Below, piece after piece: positions 9,138 to 18,300 of a DNA stretch of 64,000 nt (positions within the stretch are counted from its first letter, which is position 1; each line of letters opens with the position of its first letter). The notes beneath the pieces were generated by a model, which was not told the origin of the DNA, did not search any database, and worked only from the letters and a program-made list of their open reading frames with translations. Source of the DNA: CATQHD01 sp965202675 (GTDB lineage Bacteria; Actinomycetota; Acidimicrobiia; Spongiisociales; Spongiisociaceae); contig OZ241842.1 of NCBI GenBank assembly GCA_965202675.1, positions 930,001 through 994,000 on the forward strand, written 5' to 3'. Both the position numbers and the translations under genes were made by a program.

Positions 9138-9364
9138 GGTGATTCCGTTCCTCGTCTGCTGCTGGGTTGAATGAGGGTAGCCGGGCACAGGCGGGCCGGA
9201 TATGCGCTCCGAGAGATGGAGAGGCGGAATCGCCCCTCGACTACGGAACAGGGAGGCGCCGAGTCCGGCGGCAGCCGCGCATCCGGTTTCAAGGAGCCGG
9301 CAGGCGCCCGGATCCGACCCTGCCCGCCGCGCCGCCGAGCAGAATCACCGCAGTATCACCAAAC

Positions 9365-9620
9365 ACAGATGCCGGAACCCCCGACCACGGCTCCCCGCCC
9401 TCCCCGCCCTCCGCCTTACCGGTTCACCAAAGACACCAGGAGTCGTAATCCCGACCACCGAAGAGGACACGGCTACCACAGCCTCGAGGTATTCACCAAG
9501 ACACAGGTACCAGAACCCCCGACCACGGCTCCCGCCCTCCCCGGCCTCCGCCTTACCGGTTCACCAAAGGCACAGATGCCGGAATCCCCGACCCGCCAAC
9601 AGATCACGAAGACCGCGCCT
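9365..9620. repeat. 69-bp imperfect tandem repeat, about four units
   Basis: Units begin near 9365, 9434, 9503 and 9572. Units 1 and 3 share the words cccccgaccacggctcc and ccgccttaccggttcacc. Units 2 and 4 are more diverged. Because 69 is divisible by three, the repeat stays open as a 23-residue Pro-rich repeat in one forward frame, but I see no start context or domain to support translation. Confidence 0.75.
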
Positions 9621-9639
9621 TCCCCTCCCGCCCGAACCA

Positions 9640-9985
9640 CACGAACGGGTAATCCACCTCCACCAATAGATCGCGAAAACTTCCCGCCGCCCCCCTCGGA
9701 TAATCACGACCAGGAAATGTCAGACCCACCAATAGTCGGACCCACCAATAAGATCGCGAAAATCCTGCGCCCCCGCCCCCGGCTACGCCGGGCCCTCCCC
9801 CGCCGCCGCCACCGACATCGGAACCCTTCGCAGGACGCGCAACCCCTGTGCGGGCGCCGGCGCCCGGCCTGACAAGATTTCCAGGATGACCGCCGCGCAC
9901 TCCGGAACCCCGGCGGCGGTGTTTGTGCTTTGACACAACACATGGTATCACAAACCTATGACAAACCCAATACCCTTATCCTGAA
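9640..9985 (-). repeat. Diverged member (R1) of dispersed promoter-bearing repeat
   Basis: On the minus strand this stretch has, in order, the box AAGGGTATTG (9977-9968), a promoter-like TTGGGT-17 nt-TACCAT, a G-rich GGTGGCGGCGG run, a GC hairpin (CCGGCGTAGCCGG) and TTTTCGCG. The same order is found in the elements at 14660 and 34990. It starts about 45 nt after the tsaC stop. Similarity is clear in order but weaker in sequence than between the other two copies. Confidence 0.45.
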
Positions 9986-10013
9986 ATGCGAAAAATATTT
10001 TTCTCGTTTACGC

Positions 10014-10028
10014 CGGCGGGCTCCGCCG
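10014..10028 (-). terminator. Hairpin just downstream of tsaC
   Basis: A perfect 6-bp GC stem (CGGCGG/CCGCCG) with a 3-nt loop begins 2 nt after the tsaC stop codon. An A/T-rich stretch follows about 8 nt later rather than a clean T run, so termination is plausible but not certain. Confidence 0.4.
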
Positions 10029-10030
10029 TT

Positions 10031-10612
10031 TCACCGGAAAGACGGGTCGGGGTCGAGGCGCACCGGTCCTTCCCGCAGCACCGCCGGGGGGGATCGGGTG
10101 AGGTCCGCCACCGTGGACGGTGCGCCGCCGGGGCATTCCCCTTCCAGGTAGACCGCCGCCCCCCCGCCGAGCGACGCCCGGGCTTCGGCGGCGGACCGGG
10201 CGGGCGGGCGGCCGCTCCGGTTGGCGCTGGTAACCGCCAGCGGCCCCGTCCGGGCGAGGAGGTCAAGCAGCAGGGGGTGGTCGGGTATCCGGACCGCCAG
10301 GGTGCCCCTTTCATGGTCGCCCACCCCCTCGGCCAGGGTCACCTTCGATCTGAGTACGGCGGTGAACGGACCCGGCCAGCAGCGGTTCAACAGGGCCCGA
10401 GTCCGGGCGGGCAGCTCGACCAGCGGCTCGACCTGGGCCTGTGAAGCGGCCAACACCGCCAGCGGAAGGTGATCGCCCCGCCCTTTCAGCTCGAACAGCC
10501 CCCGGACCGCCCGGGGGTCGGCCGGGTCGACCGCCACCCCGTATACGGTGTCGGTGGGTACGCCCACCACCCCGCCGCGGCGCAGGGCGGCCAGGGCGGC
10601 TTCCAGGCTCAC
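10031..10612 (-). CDS. tsaC: L-threonylcarbamoyladenylate synthase (Sua5/YrdC/YwlC family)
   Basis: Makes threonylcarbamoyl-AMP for the t6A modification of ANN-decoding tRNAs. The GTG at 10612 overlaps the prmC stop as GTGA and gives 193 residues, the size of a YrdC-only (TsaC) protein. Motifs seen are GGVVGVPTDTVYG at residues 13-25, ELKGRGDHLPLAVL at 41-54, and PGPFTAVL followed by LAVRIPDHP and AVTSANRSG. The longer upstream frame reads through prmC and is not used. Confidence 0.92.
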   Translation of the reverse strand: MSLEAALAALRRGGVVGVPTDTVYGVAVDPADPRAVRGLFELKGRGDHLPLAVLAASQAQVEPLVELPARTRALLNRCWPGPFTAVLRSKVTLAEGVGDHERGTLAVRIPDHPLLLDLLARTGPLAVTSANRSGRPPARSAAEARASLGGGAAVYLEGECPGGAPSTVADLTRSPPAVLREGPVRLDPDPSFR

Positions 10613-11424
10613 GGGTTCCTCCGGGCGGTCAGGAAACGGTCCCGCCCCGCCAGATCCCGGTCGACGGCCGCCTCCCACCCCGCATCGGCAAAGAACCGTT
10701 CTATCTCCCGGCCCTGCCCCTCGCCTATCTCCGCCGCCAACACCCCGTCCGGCGCCAGCCACGGGGCGGCCTCCGCCGCCAGATACCGATACATGTCCAG
10801 GCCGTCTCCCATCACCAGCGCCGTCTTCGGCTCGTGGTCCCTGACCTCGGAGGGAAGCCCCTCCCAATCCGACTCGGCTATGTAGGGGGGGTTGGTCAGG
10901 ATCATATATACGCCTCCCCGCAGGGCCGGATCGAGGGCGGCCAGCCGGTCCCCCCGGCAGAACTCCACCTCCAGGCCCAGGCGGGCGGCGTTGAGGCGGG
11001 CGACTTCGAGAGCGCCGGCGGAGATGTCGGCGGCGACCACCCGTATGTCTGGCCGCCCGTTCTTGACCGCCAGAGCCAGACAGCCCGACCCGGCGCCCAG
11101 GTCCACCACCGTGCAGGGCCGGCCGGGAAGCATCCCCATCGCCCTTTCCCACAGCTGCTCGGTCTCGGGCCGGGGTATGAACACCCTGGGATCCACCCGC
11201 ACCTCGATCGGCCCGAAAGCGGCGGTTCCCTCTATGTACTGGAGCGGCTCCCCGGCCCGCCGCCGCTCGCACAGCTCCCCGAACAACTCCCGCTGCCGCC
11301 GGTTCGGCTCCACCCCGCCGGCCGCCGACGCCGACCGGGAGGCCCCGGTAGCGGCCTGCCAAAGCCGCGCCGCCTCATGCCCGGGAATCCCCGGCCCCGC
11401 CGTCCGCGCCCGGCGGTCATCCAT
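10609..11424 (-). CDS. prmC: Release factor glutamine methyltransferase
   Basis: SAM-dependent enzyme that N5-methylates the Gln of the GGQ motif in release factors. Using the ATG at 11424 it has 271 residues. Motifs are YIEGTAAFGPIEVRVDPRVFIPRPETE, the SAM loop VDLGAGSGCLALAV and the catalytic NPPY (TNPPYIAESDW). The usual upstream partner prfA is absent; instead the start overlaps the end of a broken toxin ORF by 8 nt. tsaC follows with a GTGA overlap, a common pairing. Confidence 0.93.
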   Translation of the reverse strand: MDDRRARTAGPGIPGHEAARLWQAATGASRSASAAGGVEPNRRQRELFGELCERRRAGEPLQYIEGTAAFGPIEVRVDPRVFIPRPETEQLWERAMGMLPGRPCTVVDLGAGSGCLALAVKNGRPDIRVVAADISAGALEVARLNAARLGLEVEFCRGDRLAALDPALRGGVYMILTNPPYIAESDWEGLPSEVRDHEPKTALVMGDGLDMYRYLAAEAAPWLAPDGVLAAEIGEGQGREIERFFADAGWEAAVDRDLAGRDRFLTARRNP

Positions 11425-11548
11425 CGAACAAACGAAGACCGCCCGCCTCGGGTTCGGGAAATGCTTCCAGCAACCGCCCCGCCCGCGATCCGATCTCGTT
11501 GTAATAGACCCGCGCCGCTGCAACGACGGAGGCGTCGACAACAATCAC
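11417..11548 (-). pseudogene. PIN-domain toxin remnant (N-terminal fragment)
   Basis: A 43-codon ORF beginning at the GTG at 11548 and overlapping the antitoxin stop as GTGA, the usual antitoxin-toxin coupling. The first residues, VIVVDASVVAA, are a typical PIN N-terminus with the first catalytic Asp. The rest (ARVYYNEIGSRAGRLLEAF...) does not resemble a PIN domain, and the ORF stops inside the prmC start. The toxin is therefore missing most of its fold. It is too short for standard ORF lists. Confidence 0.6.
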
Positions 11549-11793
11549 TGCCTGCGGTCTTCAAGATAGGAGAGGATTGATCTCACCGGCAACGACGACC
11601 CGCCCGCCCGCCGGCGCCGCTCCAAGCGCTCCAGCACCGATTCGAGGTCGGGTTTGGAAACCGGCCTGATCAGTTCCCGCCTCAGGTACTCCTGCAGAGA
11701 TCGTCCGCTGCGTGCGGCCCGGGCCGCGATCTCGTCGCGGGCCTCATCGGGTACATCCCTGATGGTGATGGATTTCGGCATTGCCGTCATCAT
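11545..11793 (-). CDS. FitA/VapB-type ribbon-helix-helix antitoxin
   Basis: An 82-residue protein (or 78 from the Met at 11781). The segment KSITIRDVPDEARDEIAARAARSGRSLQEYLRREL is a classic FitA-like DNA-binding ribbon-helix-helix with the toxin-binding tail following. It would normally neutralise a PIN toxin encoded immediately downstream, but that toxin is reduced to a fragment here, so this is an orphan antitoxin. It diverges from the Phd-type antitoxin at 11829. Confidence 0.8.
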   Translation of the reverse strand: MMTAMPKSITIRDVPDEARDEIAARAARSGRSLQEYLRRELIRPVSKPDLESVLERLERRRRAGGSSLPVRSILSYLEDRRQ

Positions 11794-11828
11794 CTTACAG
11801 GTTTCATGCTGTGGGATACACTGCCCGC

Positions 11829-12065
11829 ATGGATGAAGTAACCGTTCAAGAGCTCCAAGAAAGCGGAGATGCGGTCATAGATCGCGTACATGCAGGCGAG
11901 CGCTTGACCGTGACCCGATCCGGCCGCCCGGTTGCCGAGCTTCGTCCACTGCCCCGCCGAGGACCGGATCCGGCGACCCTGCTCGACCGCTGGCACAAGT
12001 TGCCCCACATCGACCCCGTCGCCTTCCGACGAGATATCGACCAATTATTGGATCCTCGTCTGTGA
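11829..12065 (+). CDS. Phd/YefM-family antitoxin
   Basis: A 78-residue protein starting MDEVTVQELQESGDAVIDRV and followed by AGERLTVTRSGRPVAELRPL, the standard Phd/YefM fold with its DNA-binding N-terminus. The ATG at 11829 is chosen over an upstream in-frame start at 11781, which would overlap the divergent antitoxin. A short palindrome (tgtgggatacac, about 11809-11820) lies in the divergent intergenic gap and could be an operator. It overlaps the toxin gene as GTGA. Confidence 0.85.
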   Translation: MDEVTVQELQESGDAVIDRVHAGERLTVTRSGRPVAELRPLPRRGPDPATLLDRWHKLPHIDPVAFRRDIDQLLDPRL

Positions 12066-12504
12066 ACTTCGCCGATAAAGGGCCCGGCATCCTTGATACC
12101 AGCACTGTGATCCTGTTGCCCCGGATCTTGGATCCCAACGCCCTTCCCTCGGAACCGATGATCACCGCCATTACCCTTGCCGAGCTATCCGTCGGCCCTC
12201 TCGTCACATCCACCCAGACAGAACGGGCCTATCGCCAAGCCCACCTAGACCAAGCCGCAACCGATTTCGAGGCACTCCCGTTCAACAAGGCGGCCGCCAG
12301 ATCATTGCCAACGTGGCCTACGATCTCCGCAAAGCTGGACGGAAAGCCGTAGCCCGTTCCTATGATGCGCTCATAGCCGCTACAGCAATCGCCAACGGAC
12401 TTCCCCTCTACACGACCAATCCCCAGGACTTCGCCGCTATCAACGAACCACAGCTCATCCCCGTTCCCCATCCGGACCAAAACCTGTCCAACACCCCTCC
12501 CTGA
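12062..12504 (+). pseudogene. PIN-domain VapC-type toxin, frameshifted
   Basis: The first part (GTG at 12062 to about 12295) reads ILDTSTVILLPRI...ITAITLAELSVGPL, a PIN domain with the catalytic Asp and the conserved Glu. The fold then continues in another frame as NVAYDLRKAGRKAVARSYDALIAATAIANGLPLYTTNPQDF, containing the remaining acidic residues. The two parts do not join: the first frame stops at 12352. A small deletion near 12290-12305 would explain this. The nuclease is probably inactive. Confidence 0.8.
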
Positions 12505-12560
12505 GTCGAAGAATCTTCTCGCAGCAACGCACCGAGCCGACCCGGACGGATGCCGGTTGC

Positions 12561-13787
12561 CTACGCCCACAGGGTGCTGATCGGCGCGGCAGTGATCCGG
12601 TCGGCAAGCGGGTAAGGCCAGGAACCGGTGTGCAGCACCACCCCGCCCGCGAACATCTCGCCCAGCCGGTCGCGCAGCCAGATCAGGTGCTTCGCGTCGC
12701 TGCGGGCGGGGGCGGATGTTGCCTTTATCTCTATGCCGATGACCCGGCGGGCATCGATCTCGATGACCAGATCGACCTCGCGCCCGCCGTCGCCCGACCG
12801 CAGATGATGGAGAACCGCCCTGCCCCGAACCGACGCCGCCTCGGCCCGTATCTGCGCCGCGGCGAAGGTTTCCAGAATCCGGCCCAGCAGGCCGCCGTGG
12901 CCGAGCACCCCCTCCGCGTCGGCCCCCGGCGCGGCGGCCGCCAACCCCGAATCGGTGAGATACCGCTTGGGAGATCTGGCCAGACGCTTCAGCCGGTTGG
13001 TTGACCAGGCCGGTATCTCGTCGACGATCATCAGGTTCTGTAAATGCCGCCGGTAGGCATCGCCGGTTCGATGGTTGATCCCGGCCGCTTCGTTGATCTT
13101 CCGGTCGGCAACCACCCCCGCAGATACGGCGGCGTACGCGTCGAAGTAGCGGCGGAACAGGACGGGGTTGCGGGCGCCCAGCACCTCCCGGGCGGTCAGC
13201 CCGTCGATGTACCCCTCCAACCACGCCCGCCTCTCGGTTTCGGGCACCGACAGCACAGCCTCGGGAAACCCGCCCGCGACCGCCAGAGCCGCATAGCCCC
13301 GTATGTCCCACCCGCCGGCGGCCGGTTCCAGGTCTTCGCCGTCGACGATCCGCTCGATCAGCGGTTTGGTTCGGGCCGCCTTCTGCTCGGCCACCGTGAG
13401 CGGCCACATCTCCAGGTTCACCACCCGGCCCACGCCGGGCCAGCCGCCGGGCGTGTCGAGAATGGCCTGCTGCGAACCGGCAAGGATGAACCGCCCGGGC
13501 CGGAAGTCGTCATCGACCGCCCGCTTCACCGCCCCCAACACCTCCGGCGCGATCTGCCATTCGTCCAGCAGGACGGGTTCGGGGAGGTTGCGGGCGAGAG
13601 CAGCATCCGGGTCGGCCCGGAACACCGCCGCCTCCTCAGGCCGGTCCATCCTCACCACCGTGCGGGCGTGCCTGGCGGCGGTGGTGGTCTTGCCCACCGC
13701 TCTGGGCCCGACCAACATAACCGCAGGCAGACCCGACAAAAGTTGCGTCAGAACGGGGTCGACCAAACGCTCTCGATATACCGGCAT
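12561..13787 (-). CDS. DUF4143 AAA ATPase (AAA_14 type)
   Basis: A 408-residue protein from the ATG at 13787 (a GTG at 13811 would add 8 residues). The P-loop GPRAVGKTT lies at about residues 27-35, a Walker-B-like LLDEWQ follows, then the sensor FILAGSQQ, and the C-terminal half has the DUF4143 pattern ending EVDLVIEIDARRVIGIEIKAT, which resembles a PD-(D/E)XK-type core. Members are often mobile and linked to stress or toxin loci; the true role is unknown. It stands alone, convergent with the toxin remnant. Confidence 0.85.
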   Translation of the reverse strand: MPVYRERLVDPVLTQLLSGLPAVMLVGPRAVGKTTTAARHARTVVRMDRPEEAAVFRADPDAALARNLPEPVLLDEWQIAPEVLGAVKRAVDDDFRPGRFILAGSQQAILDTPGGWPGVGRVVNLEMWPLTVAEQKAARTKPLIERIVDGEDLEPAAGGWDIRGYAALAVAGGFPEAVLSVPETERRAWLEGYIDGLTAREVLGARNPVLFRRYFDAYAAVSAGVVADRKINEAAGINHRTGDAYRRHLQNLMIVDEIPAWSTNRLKRLARSPKRYLTDSGLAAAAPGADAEGVLGHGGLLGRILETFAAAQIRAEAASVRGRAVLHHLRSGDGGREVDLVIEIDARRVIGIEIKATSAPARSDAKHLIWLRDRLGEMFAGGVVLHTGSWPYPLADRITAAPISTLWA

Positions 13788-13939
13788 CCACAAAGCATAC
13801 AACAATTTCACCCGGTTGAATACAACTATTTCATCGGCTCTGATACAACTTTTCCACCGCTCCGTCTACAACTTTTCTTGCCGCCTGATTCTGTCGGCGG
13901 TATGGCATACTTACTTTTACTCGCTGGTAAGGAGCACAG

Positions 13940-14266
13940 ATGAGTTCTGTCGTCGTAGGGGGTCTGCCGAAGGGCCGGGGCAACGTTCGAGAAGGGTCGG
14001 ATGTCGTGCGGCAAGGCACCAGGCTGATGGCGAAGGTCACGTCGAAGGGCCAGGTAACCATTCCCAAGGGCATCCGACGCGAGCTCGACATCAAGGAAGG
14101 CGACACCGTCATGTTCCGGCTCGGAGAAGAACAGGCGGTGATGACCCGCATCCCCGACCTCATGGAGCTGGCCGGCTCGGTCGAGGTGCCGGAGGACAAA
14201 CGGGGCCTGTCCTGGGACGAGATACGCAGCATCGTCCGCCAGGAAAGGGCCAAGAAATGGCGTTGA
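13940..14266 (+). CDS. AbrB/MazE-type antitoxin
   Basis: The DNA-binding swapped-hairpin sequence MAKVTSKGQVTIPKGIRRELDIKEGD marks the SpoVT-AbrB family. A strong AAGGAG at 13929-13934 lies 5 nt before the ATG at 13940, which favours the 108-residue form with a 29-residue N-terminal extension. The domain itself could start at 14027. It overlaps the toxin gene by 10 nt. Confidence 0.85.
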   Translation: MSSVVVGGLPKGRGNVREGSDVVRQGTRLMAKVTSKGQVTIPKGIRRELDIKEGDTVMFRLGEEQAVMTRIPDLMELAGSVEVPEDKRGLSWDEIRSIVRQERAKKWR

Positions 14267-14655
14267 CGGCGTACATCGACACCAACATCCTCGTCCGCCA
14301 CATAACGGGCGACCATCCGGACCCGGCGGTCCGCGCCGGCGCCTTCATCGACGAAGCAGACGAACTGTTGCTGCCGGAGGTCATCGCCGCCGAGACGGTG
14401 TACGTACTCGAGTCCGTCTACGGGCTCAGCCGCGACGAAACAGCCGAGGTCGTGCGCTCGGTGATCGCCCACCGATCGATCCGCACGCCGGACGCCCCCC
14501 TGCTGTTGAAGTCGCTCGACATCTACCAGGACCACCGGATCGACTTCCCCGAGGCCTACCTGGCGGCGGCCGCCGAATCCACCGGCGTAGGCATCGTCGC
14601 GTCCTTCGACCGCGCCGTCGACCGGGTCTCTTCGATCACCCGCGTCGAGCCCTGA
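14257..14655 (+). CDS. PIN-domain ribonuclease toxin (VapC-type)
   Basis: A 132-residue protein starting MALTAYIDTNILVRHITGD with the first catalytic Asp at residue 8. The middle carries LLPEVIAAETVYVLES with the conserved Glu, and the end DFPEAYLAAAAESTG...ASFDRAVDRV supplies the last acidic residues. All parts of the PIN active site appear present, so this is the intact module of the cluster. It is paired with the AbrB-type antitoxin by a 10-nt overlap. Confidence 0.88.
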   Translation: MALTAYIDTNILVRHITGDHPDPAVRAGAFIDEADELLLPEVIAAETVYVLESVYGLSRDETAEVVRSVIAHRSIRTPDAPLLLKSLDIYQDHRIDFPEAYLAAAAESTGVGIVASFDRAVDRVSSITRVEP

Positions 14656-14659
14656 ATCA

Positions 14660-15195
14660 CGGAATGACAAAAAAATCCGTCAGATCCGCCGACAAGGGTA
14701 TTGACCTTGTCGCACCGATAGGGGATAATGAAGAAGTTGCAATCACCTCCGGTCCGCAGCCGGCGCAGACCGAGACAGGGATCATCTTCCGAACGCGACC
14801 CGCCGGGGTACTGACCAGGCGCGTCCGGATTCTCGGTGGTGGTGGCGGGGGCCGGGCCCGCGAAGCGGGGCGTGGGGCGGCGTTTTTCGCGTTCTTGCGG
14901 GGTCCGGGGGTCCGGATAGGGGCTTGACCAGGGGGTTCGCAGGGAACGAGCAGTGTGGTGGTGAACGGGGGCCAAGAGGTGCGATGGGGGCTTGACCAGG
15001 GGTTCGCAGGGTTCGGGCTTACTCGGTGTCGGGCTTTTCTCTGTGAGACGACCGTGGGTAAAAGGATGCACGCGGATAGGGATGCCTTCGCCGTTCCGTC
15101 GGCGAGGGCAGCGCCCTGCCGCCATGCACATCGGGCAGACCATCCAACAGCTACTTGCGTCGGGACACCTTCCGGCTTCCCATCCGCGCACGGTC
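14660..15195 (+). repeat. Dispersed repeat R2 (about 535 bp), inverted relative to R3
   Basis: This stretch matches, on the opposite strand, positions 34990-35557. Shared features are cggaatgacaaaaaa at the start, a TTGACY-17 nt-GATAAT promoter, the word cagggatcatcttccgaacgcg, the hairpin CCCGCGAAGCGGG, and the end words gggcagaccatcc and atccgcgcac. Reading frames are not kept between copies because of single-base indels, which argues for an RNA or DNA function. It begins 4 nt after the toxin stop codon. No other gene is visible here. Confidence 0.85.
14701..14729 (+). promoter_or_regulatory. Sigma70-like promoter inside repeat R2
   Basis: TTGACC (14701-14706), 17-nt spacer, GATAAT (14724-14729). 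The same arrangement is preserved in the other copy while surrounding bases differ, which supports function. It would start a transcript near 14736 reading rightward through the repeat. The box AAGGGTATTG overlaps its upstream edge. Confidence 0.65.
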
Positions 15196-15205
15196 TTACC
15201 GCCCG

Positions 15206-15314
15206 GGTCAGACTGGTCTTGGGATCAACGATTAGCGCCACCCGACCGGGACGGGAAGCTGGTTGCGGAGGCGTTGTTGGTCAGACTGGTCTTGGGATCA
15301 ACGATTAGCGCCAC
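15206..15314. repeat. Two 36-nt direct repeats separated by 37 nt
   Basis: Identical copies at 15206-15241 and 15279-15314 (core gactggtcttgggatcaacg). The spacing resembles a minimal CRISPR unit, but there are only two copies and no cas gene in the window. They end 79 nt before the DUF499 ATPase start, so they could equally be paired operator sites or a short duplication. Confidence 0.8.
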
Positions 15315-15393
15315 GGGTACGCTGAGCTGAGACAGTCGACGCGCGGCGGCAATTTCATGGGCCCGATCCGATTCGGTAGTCTACGATGTCAAG

Positions 15394-18300
15394 ATGGGCG
15401 GCATCCTTGAAAGTTGCAAGCCGCGGGCTGATGTACTGACCGGCGGGCTGACGGACAAGCACTTCGCCGCCCAGCTTGATCAGGTGGTCGCCAACGCTGC
15501 GGGCTACGAGGACTACGCCGACGCCGACCGGTTCTTTGACCTGACCTACCCGACTCAGGGTCTGCGCGACCTGCTGGGCGGCACCTTCGGGCGTATTAAC
15601 ACCAGACGCCCCCCCCCCCCGCGATAGTTTAGATACTTCTAACGCTGAGTACGCTGTTTATCGATATGAAACCAGCTTTGGGGGAGGCAAGACTCACGGG
15701 CTGATCGCCCTTTGGCATCTGGCACGCGGGGCCCGGCCCGGCAACCTGGCTGATTTTGTTGATCCGGGCCTGTTGCCCGAAACCTGCCGGGCGGCGGCGG
15801 TGGTCGGCGACGCCCTCGACCCGATCAACGGGCTGACCTCCGGCGGCATCACCACCTACACGCTGTGGGGTGAGATCGCCCGGCAGCTCGGCCCCGACGC
15901 CTGGGCCCTGATGGAACAGAGCGACGCCGCCCGCACCGGGCCGGGGAAACAGGTGTGGCTGGACATCTTCGGAGCGGGCCCCGCCGTCGTCATCATCGAC
16001 GAGCTCGCCCAGTATCTGCGGCGGCTGGGCGCGTCGGGAGACCAAGCCGTACAGAACCTCGCCCGGGCCACCATCGACAGCCTCAAGGTGCTGTTCGAGG
16101 CCGCCACCGCCGCCCCCGCGGTGCGGATCGTCTTCACCCTGGCCACCGGCGTCGACGCCTTCCAGCGGGAGACCGACGAGCTGTCGGACGCCCTCGACCA
16201 GGTGGCCGGGGAACAGATTCTCAACGAGGCCCGCGACGTCATGGAGCGGCCCAAGGGGGCGGTCGGCAAGCCCGCCGACGACTACGAGATCGGCTTCATC
16301 CTGCGCCGCCGCCTCTTCTCGCACGTCGACGAGACCGCGGCCGGCGCCGCCCTCACCGCCTACAAGGATCTCTACGCCGGGCTGGCCGAACGGGATGTCC
16401 GGGTCGGGACCGCCACCGACGACCCGGCCGCCTACTGCGACCGCATCCGCACCTCCTACCCGTTCCACCCGGCGCTGATCGACTGCCTCGACAAGCGCAT
16501 CGGCCCCCTGCCCGGTTTCCAGCGGGCCCGCGGCGCGCTCAAGATGCTGGCCGAGGCGGTGCGGCGGATCTGGAACGACCGCGCCGAGCTGCCCATCATC
16601 AACCTGGGCGACCTGCCCCTCGAAGCCCAGGCGGTGCGAACCTGCATCACCAGCTCCATCGGCCGAGATGCGCTGGACGGACCCGCCCAGGCCGATTTCG
16701 CCGGCGCCAACTCCCACGCCGCCGGAGTGGACAACGAGCGCTGGCCGGACGAACGGGCCGCCTCCCGCGCCTGCCGCGCCGTGTTCTGCCACAGCGTCGC
16801 GGGCGAACCGGCGCCGGGAGCGGCCCTGCCCGACATCCATCTCGGCGTCCTCCGCCCCGGCGAGAACCCCGAAACGGTCGACGAAGCCCTGGCCGCGGCG
16901 AGCCGGGTGGCCTGGCACCTGGTGTCGGACGGGGCGCGCTGGCGGTTCCAGGTCGAACCCAACGCCAACCGCATCATCGCCGCCGAAACCCAAAACGTTT
17001 CCCAGGCCGACGTAACAGAGGAGCTGAGCCGCCTGGTCGAACGGTTCTTCGCCTCCGACGGCGCCGTCAGAGCCGTCCACCGCCCCGCCGGACCCGCCGA
17101 TGTTCCCGACCAGCCCAAGCTGCATCTCGCTGTCCTGGACTGGACCGACACCAGCGTGGCCGCCCGCGACGCCGCCGAGCCGCCGCCCCCGGTGGCTGAG
17201 ATCGCCGACTGGGCGGGGGTGTCCGAAACCAACCGCACCCACCGCAATGCGGTCATAGCCCTGGTCGCCGACGCAGACGAGCTGGAGGCCATGCGCGATC
17301 AGGTCCGGTTCGACCTGGCCGCCCGGCGGATCACCCGCGACGACGAACGCATGCAGCAGCTGGGGCCGGAGGTGGTCAAGCGGCTCAAGAAGCTGGCCGA
17401 CGCGGCGGGCCTGGAAACCCGGGTGGCGGTGTGCCGCGCCTACCGGCACCTCTACTGGCCCGCCCGCGACCCCCAGAACCACAACCTGCGCCACTTCGAG
17501 CTTCCGCCCGCCCAGCAGGGCAAGACGCCCAAAGGCGCCCAGACCAAGGTCCTGATCGAAACCCTGCGGCGGCACGGCAAGATATCCGACTCCGCCCCCG
17601 CCACCGACCAGCTGGCCCGCGCCGCCGGTTTTCGCCGAAGCGGGGAGACGACCACCGCCGACCTGGCCGAGGTGCCCTGGCGCGACCCCGGCCAACCGAT
17701 CCTCCTCGACCCGAGCCTGATCAGAGAGGCCGTCACGGCGGGGATAAGCAACGGCGCCTGGGTCTACTACGACGCCCGGAAAGAGAAGGCCTACGACGAC
17801 AGCCGGGCACTCCCCCAGGTGCGGATCGACCGCGACGCCTGGCTCTACAGCCAGGACAAGGCGCGCGACCTCGGCCTGCTGCGCCGACCGGTAACGCCCG
17901 ACCTGATCGCCCGGGCCGTCAACCAAAGGGAAGGCAGGGCGATCACCGGGCCGGCCCTGCGGTCGAAGCTGGAAGACGACATCGGCGGGGAGCCGACCAA
18001 GAAAGAGGTGCTGGAGTCGCTGGCCGCGGGCCGCTCGGCCGCAGACCCGGTAATCGTGATCGACGCAACCGCCGCCGAACCGAAGGCCCTGACGCCCGCC
18101 GCCGTCAGGCGCGCCCGGCTCGACGACCTGGAGATTCTCACCGCCGGCGCAGCGGACCGGCGGGGCATAACGGTTCCCGAGCACGACCCGGCTCCGATCG
18201 TCAAGGGGCAGGGCGGCGTGGGCATGGCCTTCCAGCAGATCGCCGACCGCGTCGCCGACCTCGGCGTCGACTCGATCACGAGCATCACGATCAGAACCGA

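Larger units (their letters stand above)
9138..10030. other. Repeat-rich non-coding gap between glyA and tsaC
   Basis: About 890 nt without a convincing gene. Proline-rich ORFs run through it on both strands, but they follow the repeats and have no recognisable domain. It contains a 69-bp tandem repeat (9365 to about 9620), a probable third member of the R2/R3 dispersed repeat family (about 9640-9985), and a hairpin at the end of tsaC. Confidence 0.6.

Noticed and set aside
9171..9872. Proline-rich 233-residue ORF upstream of glyA
   Set aside because: It follows the tandem repeat and continues into low-complexity sequence; no start context or family supports it.
15206..15314. Calling a CRISPR array outright
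   Set aside because: Only two repeats and one spacer, and no cas gene in the window. Kept as a direct repeat only.
15629..18184. An 851-codon minus-strand frame across the DUF499 ATPase
   Set aside because: Antisense shadow; no domain, and the plus strand has clear P-loop and Walker B motifs.
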